A DNA stretch of 64,000 nucleotides from Phellopilus nigrolimitatus (taxonomy: Eukaryota; Basidiomycota; Agaricomycetes; Hymenochaetales; Hymenochaetaceae). Shown here piece after piece: positions 44,768-53,550 of the stretch; position 1 is the first letter of the stretch, and the number at the start of each line of letters is the position of its first letter. The stretch is from NCBI GenBank assembly GCA_021029095.1, contig JAJOHG010000036.1, positions 62,001-126,000 of the forward strand, written 5' to 3'. The position numbers were made by a program, and so were the translations under genes. Under the pieces are notes generated by a model. It was not told the DNA's origin and made no database searches. It was given only the letters and a program-made list of their open reading frames with translations.

Positions 44768-46590
44768 ACAGACTCGACATCAGGAGGGTCGTGCAATGCA
44801 GAACTTCGAGGATGTCGAAGATCACGAAGTTTCATGTAGCAACTCTGAGGATACTTAGGAGGGATACGTGGGTGTCTGAGGATGCTGCAGGTGTGCGGTT
44901 GTCGGGACGCAGGATGAATGGGAAGTGGCAGAGGCGGCTTGCACTGACTGCAAACCGGGTGCGAGAAGCCGACGCTGGTCTGCGGTACGCGGCGCTCTAA
45001 ATGTAGTAACGCGATTGTCTGCCGAGCACTTGCCGGCGCTGTGGCGCGCAGAAATTAACACAACTTCTTTGTTTTCTGCTTGTTTATTACAATTCAAAGG
45101 CCGTTATTTTCCCGGAAACCTCACTTGTAATTATATATACCTTAATATGCTTTCATTTGAAATCCCCGGGCCTTTTTTCAATAGATATGAAAGAAGAATT
45201 GATGCACAAGTATGAACCATCGGATTGCAGAATAGATTGAAACCTACGTGCTTTAGCCTGAACTCTACAAACGCGAACATGTAGCTAATGTGTAGTTTGG
45301 AGCTCTGGTATACAATTTTACAGCTCTAGGTAATGTTAAAGCCGCATAATTAAGTATCTAAGGGAAGCATTACCCCCCAGCCTGTGTGGTCTGACAGTCA
45401 TTGTATCTTAGGTTCCTTCCTTTGCTGTCTTCACGCTGCACTTTCTGGATTATTATATTATATAGAGTATTATTGTAGAATTTTAGCTCAATGGCTTTTA
45501 AATTGATTGAGCTATGAGATTCAGAAGAACAATGAGATGTCTTAAAACGCATCTCAGCTGTATTCTTTGGTTTATATAAATTTCTATCTTGCAGATATAA
45601 GTCTGAGGTGTTACTTATAGTATTAAGGATCTATAAAGAGCCTGAAGTAAAAGTTACATGGCAAGGAAATGGATCCCGGGCTCTCAAATAGCAAAATGGT
45701 CATATTTTCTGGTCATTTAGAGATTTCTGGTCAAAATTAGTGATTGATTATTGAATATTAATTTATTGTGGGCTCCAAAAATATTTGCAGTTTAGGATAT
45801 TCATATTGGCACATAAATAAGCAATATTCAAGAGTTAGATAAAGAATTGAGAGGAATATTTTTGTAGAGGGCACATTTGAAGTGTAAATGCAAGTTGAGC
45901 AACATAATTTGCGTGCCGTTTATGCTTTCAAACGTCAATTTCGAGATCACATATTTCCACCCTTACCCCAATTCATCAGACACCTGATTAATTTAAAGGC
46001 ATGCTATTACTTCTATCCTAAAAAGAAACGAGCTAATTTCGACCACCCGATCTATTTGTGAAAAATTATCTGTGAAACTGCACAATTAAGGTTTTACTTG
46101 AGAAGGTGGCCGATATACACTGAATTAAACAACATCAAAAGCGATCGGGCCCTTGAAGTTTTTTTATTATGTAGAGGTAATATACACACACACACTCAAA
46201 AAATTTCAAGATCATTGAATATGTACTTCATGTGCTATAAATCAGAGAAGAACGGCACGAAAGATGCAGTCCCAGCTCTCCTCGGGAAGTGCCGCAGAGC
46301 GTGGAACCAAAGGCGAAAGGGAGAGCGACCACGCAATGGGTGAACCGTTCGCGCATTGCATCGTACTTGTCGAGCATTAAGTGCTTGACATGTGTCGGTG
46401 CCTCCTGCGCCTTCGGCAGAAGCAGCAAAGCGCTACATGAAACTTTGTGATCTTCGACATCCTCGAAGTTCTGCATTGCACGACCCTCAGAGTTGCTACA
46501 TGAAACTTCGTGATCTTCGACATCCTCGAAGTTCTGCATTGCACGACCCTCCTGATGTCGATTCTGTAGCGCAACAACTGTATTCTGTAG
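44768..46590. repeat. Inverted repeat enclosing AT-rich DNA inside the inner KDZ element
   Basis: The block with TCGACATCAGGAGGGTCGTG and AACTTCGAGGATGTCGAAGA (44775-44850) occurs reversed at 46495-46570. A second, tandem reversed copy lies at about 46435-46495, next to it. CGCTACAGA words border both sides. The 1.6 kb between is AT-rich and holds no gene I can see. This may be a further non-autonomous element nested at the deepest level. Confidence 0.65.
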
Positions 46591-46844
46591 CACAATAGGA
46601 TGCGACATTTAGTCTACACACAGTCTGAGCATTAACAGCATTTGATTGTACGAGCGGACATGCCGACACGGAAGGTCAATGTGTGTACGGTTGAACTACC
46701 ACTCTACATAAGCCGAAGTAGCTCTTTTTTATCCTACGCAAACCCATAGCCCTTCACTTGTAAGCACCCTGTTTACCCATTCTGCGGTTTTCCCTACCAA
46801 ACTTCGTCTAGTTCTGTGTGGAGTTAGTCAGGTACAGTCATTTT

Positions 46845-47516
46845 TTATGATGGCAACGAGTACAAACGTACACGATTGAGGACATTGTTTATGTCGGGCA
46901 CAACACGTACGTGGCCGGCACGGACAGCCTCGTTGTACGCATCCACTGCCTCCTCCTCGCTGTCATACCCTCTGAATATCGCGCCGGTGACACCAGAGAC
47001 GTAGCGGCCCGCTTCCAACCTGTGTAGACATAAATAAAGTAATAATAGTATAAAAGCGAATATATCTTACCAGTCGGTGAACACACCAGTTCTGAGGCCC
47101 GCGGTGATCACGTACCAGCGGTTTCTCCTTTGAGACAAGCTCGGACCTGCCGCACTAGGCGCAGCACAAGAAGTCGACACCGGTGACCCGTCTTCTGCCT
47201 TTACACGTCCCATAGGAGTAAAGGCGGGGACGGAGATGGGAGTAGGAGCAGCCACCATAGGAGAGGGGGCGGAACCTGGATCCAGCGAGCTGCCAAGTAG
47301 GTGGGGCGCGAGGTCGGGAAAGTTCCGCCCATTGCTGTCGAGGACGGTGCCAAGACCGCGCTGCGCGACCCGCAAGAGAGTCAAGACGATGAGCAAAAAA
47401 AGCCGGACAACAGCACCAAACAGTTCAGCGATGTCCGCCGTCTGGTCCCGCGCAAGATTTGCTGATCCAGCAGGTCGCTTGTCGCCCTCGCGGTCGTCTT
47501 CACGGTTTGTTGACAT
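46845..47516 (-). CDS. Viroplasmin / RNase H1 N-terminal domain protein
   Basis: Two exons, 47516-47071 and 47019-46845, with a clean GTAAGA to ACAG intron, give 206 residues. A hydrophobic helix (AVVRLFLLIVLTLLRVAQRG, about residues 35-54) could be a membrane segment. A Pro/Ala-rich linker follows. The C-terminal part, WYVITAGLRTGVFTDW continuing over the intron to SGVTGAIFRGYDSEEEAVDA and YNEAVRAGHV, is the small RNA-DNA hybrid-binding fold found at the N-terminus of RNase H1 and in caulimovirus P6. No RNase H catalytic domain follows. It is located between the KDZ transposase and the large plus-strand gene. Its role is unknown; it may be transposon cargo. Confidence 0.75.
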
Positions 47517-48152
47517 GGTGACTATGAGGATATTTAACGTTAAATGCTGTCAAAAAAAGTGCGTCCACACGTACCGGGTTTTTTCTTAGTGGCGCAAGCC
47601 TCAAACCAATTCTCCTGAAGAACAGACATCGATGAGCTTCGCATCAAACACAAATGACCGACTGCTCATTGTATATCTCAGCAGTCTGGTCCGTGCTGTC
47701 ATCGCCTTACACGCGCTTGTGGATAACAAGGCCGTAGATGGGTGAGGTGGAGGCGCGCAGCTTACTGAACGAACCCGACGGCTGGGAGGAGATGGGGGAC
47801 TTACGACGTTGTGGTTTGAGGTCAGGAGTGCACAGACGGAAAAATTCGGATGAGTGTTTATGTCTTTAGCGGTCTTATCGTGTCGGCCCTGTAAACACGC
47901 GCCGGCCGCGTAACCATAGCCGTGAAACAGATGTTCTATTCGAAACAATCAGGGAGAGAGTGCGCGTTGACGCACCCACAAAACACGCCGTATGTTCCGG
48001 TTGCGGTCAAATGGACCTGCAAAGTGCGCCAGTCGTTCTAAATCGAAAAATCACTGGAAAAAAAAGGTCACACGTTAGACTGATATGAGGCGAAAGGACG
48101 TGGAAGCACCCCCCTGCAAAAACTACGGCATTGCACGCACGAAGGACACTTC

Positions 48153-50795
48153 ATGGCTTGGACGGACGCAGAACAGCTCAAATTCCTCACTGACCTCATG
48201 GCAGATTATTACGAGGCGAAGAAGAAAGGAAGCACTACTGTTGATGCATTCATTGACAAGACATTCAACGACTTCTGTTCTCGCTGGCCGGCCGATACTG
48301 CAACATTCAGCAGGGCCGATATCTATAAGGGTACCCCAGAGGAGGTCTCACGGAATAAAAAGTTAGCTTTGCAAGCGGTAAGCTGAGCTACTTTCCTCAC
48401 AATTATTATTATTTATTAATTTATTGTATTCCTCGCCGTAGCGCATTCGCGAATGGTTTAAGTACCACACCCGCCCAAAGCAGAGCCGTGGGGCGCTGTC
48501 AGTCCTTACCTTAGACGGAGGAAAAGGCAAGGCGAGGACGCGGATGGCGCATGCTATCGAGGCGTACGATCATCTGTATGTCAAAAATGATCCCGTTAAA
48601 ATCAAAGCCTTAGGCGCCGCATACGAAACTCACAAAAGCGATGTCGCCGACATCGGGCTTGAACCCCTTGGGAAGATGCAGTATAGAAGGCATTGGCTTG
48701 TCGAGCAACTAGAGATGGAGCCGCAGGAACTAAAAACACATGTCGACCTGTTTCGCAAGACGAAGGTTGTAAAAGAGGCGGCGGTGGATCTGCCCGACTT
48801 CACCGAGAACATGTCGGAAGCCGACCTCATCGCAGCGGAGCGGCTGCGCATCATTAAGGTCACAGAGATTCAGAAGTACATTTATCCTACATGGCTTTTA
48901 TATAGGTGACTTACCGATAATATTCAGGAAAACAGATGCCCTCGGTGCGACATTGAAGACTATTGGGAAGGAACTTGAGGAGCAGTTGGGAGCGAAAGGG
49001 TTTTTTTTTGTCGCGCTGCCCGAGCCTAAAGCGGGCGGAAAGCTATCAGTGTTCAAGTACGTGAAATGCCATTATGCGGGTGCGCGCTTACTTATATTTT
49101 GGCTTAGGTGTAGTTTCGGCCTCACCGCCGATGATAAAAAGCTAGACTTCGAGTCCTATCACCCGGACTTCAACTCTCAAGTGCAGGACATCGCGTGTAA
49201 ATGGGCGTCTAAGTGCATTCGTAAGTGGCCTTCGCTCATCTTTACGAATTAGTACTTACCTTAGATTTAATTTTAATTTTAACTTATTTTCTGTCGTAGC
49301 TAAAGCCGTTCGGAAGCAATTTTCACTTACACCGAAGTTCGTGCAATCCAACGAGAGCGAAGAGCAACCAGTAGATGGAACGGAGAAGCAGGCGAGCGCC
49401 GATGATGCGGAGGATAGGGAGGATAGGGAGGATGACATCGACTTAGACGACGTCGGCCTTCAAACCATTGATCCACTCGATGATGACTCGGAGACTGTCG
49501 ATCCATCAGGTGGCAGTACGGAGAAGCCTACAAAGAAGAAGAATAAGCATAATGAACCGAAGCTCACCTTATACGAGCAAGAGCGCGCGGAAAGGATCAA
49601 GGAGAGGGAGGAGTTGATGTTGGATTTAGGGATCACTGGTCCGAATGGTGGTCTGAGTCTTTTTAAGGAGAAACCGAAGCCCAAACCCAGGACGAAGAAG
49701 CAGGACTCAACAGTGAATTCGGAGGCACATCGTGCGCCACGCAGATCAACGAGACATAGAAGTGATGCGCAAATCACTGCGCATTCGCAAGAAATCCCCG
49801 ACGACGATTTGCATTCAGTTGAGCGTGTGCTCCATGAGTCCGCACAGGCAGAGTCAAACCACTCCGTTGTCGAATCCGTTGCTCCGGTCGACGGCACGAA
49901 AAACCTGTTCGCGCGCAACTTGTCGGTTGATAGCGAATCAGTGTCTCGTGGCAACCGGAGCAGCGTGACAGCAGAAGCAAGCGGCACGCCCAACGCTCCG
50001 CGCGACCCATCACCCGCTTGCTCCGAGTCTTCAGCTCCTCCGCGCGGGGTGTCTCCCACACCCGTGTCTCGAGCTTCAGGTACCACAGCCGCCGCGCCAT
50101 TGATGTTTGATCCGGCGTCGATACAGGACCCGCACCAGCGAAAAGCGTGCGCGTGGATCCCGGGGGCCAAAGCCTTCTTACAGCGCCACTTGAAGGGTGA
50201 CCTGGCCGACTCGTTGATCAAGCACTGGCTTGAGTTCGAATTTCGTCTAGGATTTCCAGTACGTACCTTTTCTCTCACTCGGCCGCGATGTCTTGTATTC
50301 ACAAAGCTAAAACAAAACAAAACAAAACAATAGGGAGCAGGTGAGAGAATTCCGAAGCAAGGCCGACCGAGCGAGGTCGACTGGTGGATGAAGCGAGGGC
50401 GCGATTACGCTAAGCTACCCATCGCACCACTCGCCGCTAGATACGCCGCCGTCTGGAAGCCGTGGTACAATAAACTTCAACCCCCCGGGCCTCGCAGGGA
50501 GTCCAGCATATTCCCACTCCCGCAGAGCGAGCTCGATGCGTGCGCGGACTGGTCAATCTTAAAGAAGGGCGGCCCGAACGGTATTTTCATTGTGTTGACG
50601 ACATTGGTGTTTTGGGCGGCCGGGCTTCAGACACAGGCAGACATCGATACGTATGACGGAGCTGCTGGGGATGTTCTATGGGTTTTGCGATCGATGCTCG
50701 CCAGCATGGAGGTCAAGAAGAGAAAGCTGAGCGATAGCGACGACGGTGATGGAGTGATAGGGAGAAGCACACGTCGTGCGAGAGTGCACAAGTAA
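48153..50795 (+). CDS. Large accessory gene of the KDZ element (unknown function)
   Basis: Multi-exon gene starting MAWTDAEQLKFLTDLMADYY at 48153. Exon 1 is 48153-48377, then 48442 onward. Further introns start near 48868 (GTACAT) and 49058 (GTACGT), with others near 49219 and 50260, and the frame is continuous to TAA 50793-50795. The N-terminal part is helical and charged. The middle (49340-49700) is strongly acidic, then has a coiled-coil candidate (LTLYEQERAERIKEREELML) and a basic KPKPRTKK stretch. The C-terminal part has PSEVDWWMKRGRDYAKLPIA and LKKGGPNGIFIVLTTLVFWA. I recognise the style from genes next to Agaricomycete transposons but cannot name a domain. Its position opposite the KDZ transposase suggests an element-borne factor. 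Confidence 0.7.
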
Positions 50796-50869
50796 AGATG
50801 CAGACAAGCTGTTTATTGAATAAAGGCACGTGAGTACATAGTAACATAAGCGCATGTTTTGTCATCAAA

Positions 50870-51500
50870 CTCTCGGCAAGGTCCGCTACTCTGTTTCTTT
50901 CCACTGAGTAACATAAGCGCATGTTTTGTCATCAAACTCTCGGCAAGGTCCGCTACTCTGTTTCTTTCCACTGAGTAGCATAAGCACATGTTTTGTCATC
51001 AAACACTCGGCAAGTCCGCTACTCCTCTCTACGCGTCTCAGGCCTCGCGTCGCCTTCGTACTCACAACATCCACTATCCTGTCTTGCTCCAACGTCCGAA
51101 GACACTTCGTCTGTGGTACTCGCCTCGCCTCGACGATCGCGTTGGCTTCTCTTGTCGTTCGGCTCGCAAGGTCCGCTACTCCGTTCTCTTCCACCGGTCG
51201 ACGACCTCGCCTCCCTTCGAAATCACACGGCTTCCTATTGTCGTTCAGCGCCTTTCGCGCTCACAAGATCGCTATTCTATCTTGTTCCGCCATCCGAAAT
51301 TGGTTTGTCTGTGGCGCTCGCCTCGATACCCGTGCAAGAGCACTCAACGCGCGCCGCGCATGGATGAGCACCGTACGATTGTTCAGCGCGTGCAGATGCT
51401 GTCACCATTCGAGGCATGTGCAGCACCGTCGTTACCTGGTTTCAACACAGAGCGCTGTTACATCACGCTCGCAAGGTCCGCTACTACGTCTTGTTCCACC
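50870..51500 (+). repeat. CTCGCAAGGTCCGCTACTC array, right side of inner KDZ element
   Basis: Copies of the word CTCGGCAAGGTCCGCTACTC occur at about 50873 and 50938 in a near-perfect 65-base tandem (TAACATAAGCGCATGTTTTG precedes). More degenerate copies follow at about 51005, 51165 and 51470. It is the same family as at 37960-38450. Long open frames here are by-products of the repeat. Confidence 0.8.
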
Positions 51501-51714
51501 AACCTGGGACGCCTCATCTGCCGCGCTTGCCTCGCCATCCGCGCAAGAGCATTCTGCATGTGCCGCGCATGGACGAGTTTACGAGGATATCGCCAGGCCG
51601 TGTTTTCCCGCCCATCTCGTGCACAAATGCCGCTGCCACCTTTTGTGTGGCGTGCCTCTCCTTTCGGCGAGAGCATCGGCCGCCTCCTCGCGCTTGAGCA
51701 GCCTTGAGAGGCGA

Positions 51715-53001
51715 CAGAGCAAGCGCGTGAATGCGGGTGGTAGAATTATGGGTGCAGGAGAGGGCAGGGCAGCGAAGCAAGCGTGCGGATACGCAGCGCG
51801 CTCGTCATTTTTTAAATTTCTTTTCTTTTCTTTCCCCCCATATTTGTTTTGTGCACGCAGTATCTTAGCTAATTATGCTGATTTGTATAATAAACATTAA
51901 ATTTATTTTCTGTAACAAAAAAAGCAAAAAAAAGGCCCGACATCAGCAACAGTGGGCGGGACGGCGGGCAACGGCAGGCAACGGAGAGCGGCGAAGCGGA
52001 AAAGCAGCGTAATATCTGCGCGCCGCTCGGTACGTTTTTACACCTAAGCGAAAGATTTATAATTGATTTATACACCCTGAAAGTATTTGTAATCACTCTC
52101 CTGCCCGCCACAAGAGCCCTGTCCCTTTTAGGATAAGCCCCAGGATCTGCCGGACATGCCGGGAAGCCTTGCACCGGCATGGCAGGCAAGCCCTGGCTAC
52201 CTAGGGCCCCGGTGGTAATACTACCACATTACCGTGGTAGGTAGCCCCTTGGAAAAGTGGTAATTACCCTATAATGTATTACCTGGGTGGTTGGTACTGG
52301 TGGGTCGAGACAGCGGCCGAGCACGCCATTGTGCTCGCAAGGTCCGCTACCCTGTTCCCTACCATCGCGCATCATCTACCGCACTCGCGTGTCGCGCGTG
52401 CACAGACACCGCCCCCTCCTTTTGCGTTGCGCTCGTCCCGCATCTCCTATCGGTGAGCGCGTCGGTCGTGCGAACGGATGTGTGCGCTCGGCCTTTTTTT
52501 AATTATTTTTCTTTCTTTTCCTTTCCCCCCATTCGTTTTATGCATGCACTATTTTCCTTTTTAGATAACCATGCTGTATTCTATAATAGACAAAATATAT
52601 ATTTTCTGTAACAAAAAAAGCAAACAAAAGGGCCCGACACCATCAACAGCGAGCGGGACGGCGGGCAACGGTGAGCGGCGAAGCGGGAAAGCGGTGCAAC
52701 ATCCACGAGCCGTTCGGTAGGCTTTTACACATAAGCGAAAGATTTATAATTGCTCTTATGCACCCTGAAAGTATTTGTAATCACCCTCCTGCCCACCACA
52801 ACAGCCCTATCCATTTTAGGATAAGCCCCAGGGTCTGCCGGACATGCCGGACCTTGCCGTACAGTGATGATCCGGCACGAGCATCAAAGCAATTAGTGGT
52901 ACAGGCCCGGTAATGTCTACCACCGCACTTATCACGGTAATGTTGAACCTGGTTTTTCGGTAATTATCAGGCATGGTAAGTACTGACTGGCTGGTACTGG
53001 T
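51715..53001. repeat. Two related right-end blocks of nested KDZ elements
   Basis: The segment about 51790-52301 and the segment about 52485-53001 are diverged copies. Shared words include TTTTCTGTAACAAAAAAAGC, GCGGGACGGCGGGCAACGG, AAGCGAAAGATTTATAATTG, CACCCTGAAAGTATTTGTAA and AGGATAAGCCCCAGG. The first is the right end of the inner element, the second that of the outer element. So both belong to one KDZ family. Confidence 0.85.
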
Positions 53002-53202
53002 GACGAGATCGGGTCGTTGAGATTCTCGGATGGTTTGACTGATGGGGCTGGCGAGACCGGGATCGACGAAGACATGACGGAGGAAAGAGCGATCGTTGGC
53101 GAAGTCGAGGTTGGGTCGGTTGCCAGAGACGGGGAGCCGGGTATGAGGTGCCGGGAGCGGATCAAAGGTGTTCAGGCGCTTCGGGGATCTCTGTGGCGGC
53201 AT
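53002..53202 (-). CDS. Ty3 third ORF, 5' part (split by KDZ element)
   Basis: Starts at the ATG near 53202 (MPPQRSPKRLNTFDPLPAPH) and includes SGNRPNLDFANDRSFLRHVF and SQTIRESQRPDLV, where the KDZ-type insertion begins. It continues in frame at 34566-33901. It overlaps the preceding small ORF (53162-53518) in another frame. Confidence 0.75.
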
Positions 53203-53518
53203 CGCGATAGACAGGGACGGGGTCGAGGTCAGGGATGAGGTCTTCAGGTGGGCCGAAGTGTACAGGTATGTTGCGTGCAAGGACGGCTCGGGATCGACGA
53301 TTGATCCTGCGGCTGCGTGGGATGGATCGGAAGACGAGGTGGAGGATTTGCTGTTCGAGGACGTCGATGCCGAGGCGGATTACGAGGCGGCGGTCGTCGG
53401 GGTAGTCGGTGTGGTCGATGATGAACTGGAGGAAGATAGGGGTGGATTCTCCGATTTCGAGGGCGAAGGTCCAGTTGACAGAGGGTAGGTGCGGTAGGTG
53501 GAATGGGAAGTAGGGCAT
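53162..53518 (-). CDS. Ty3 small ORF after integrase
   Basis: 118 residues beginning MPYFPFHLPHLPSVNWTFAL and containing FLQFIIDHTDYPDDRRLVIR and QQILHLVFRSIPRSRRINR. It follows the end of pol by about 30 bases and overlaps the start of the zinc-knuckle ORF by 41 bases. I do not recognise it. It could be expressed from a spliced or reinitiated transcript. Confidence 0.5.
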   Translation of the reverse strand: MPYFPFHLPHLPSVNWTFALEIGESTPIFLQFIIDHTDYPDDRRLVIRLGIDVLEQQILHLVFRSIPRSRRINRRSRAVLARNIPVHFGPPEDLIPDLDPVPVYRDAATEIPEAPEHL

Positions 53519-53550
53519 GGGACAGTGGAAGTGGGAGCTGATGGACGATG

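Larger units (their letters stand above)
38562..52301. mobile_element. Inner autonomous KDZ transposon
   Basis: A 13.7 kb element whose left end (GAGCCGTACCAACCAATTTG, 38562) resembles that of the outer element, and whose right end (to 52301) reads ACCAGTACCAACCACCCAGG on the minus strand. The flanks CGGTCGAG (38554-38561) and GGGTCGAG (52302-52309) are a 7-of-8 target duplication. It contains a KDZ transposase (minus, 40119-44374), a viroplasmin-domain gene (minus), a large plus-strand gene, an RPL4 remnant and a repeat array. It landed in the repeat-rich part of a related, transposase-less element. Confidence 0.8.
34575..53001. mobile_element. Outer KDZ-type element inserted in the Ty3 ORF
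   Basis: An 18.4 kb insertion flanked by the 8-bp duplication GACGAGAT (34567-34574 and 53002-53009). The ends resemble each other (GAGCCGTACCAACCAAT at the left; ACCAGTACCAGCCAGT on the minus strand at the right). Both are followed by blocks of TTACC/GGTAA repeats (34600-34650 and 52910-52985). Removing it restores the frame of the retrotransposon ORF. About 13.7 kb of it is a second, related element (38562-52301), so the outer element itself is about 4.7 kb and has no transposase of its own. Confidence 0.85.

Noticed and set aside
46845..47516. Viroplasmin domain as evidence of an integrated plant-type virus
   Set aside because: The same small fold is the ordinary N-terminal domain of RNase H1 and is common in fungal proteins; no other virus gene is present.
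34575..53001. A giant Starship-type cargo element
   Set aside because: There is no tyrosine recombinase captain gene; length is explained by two nested KDZ-type elements with 8-bp target duplications.
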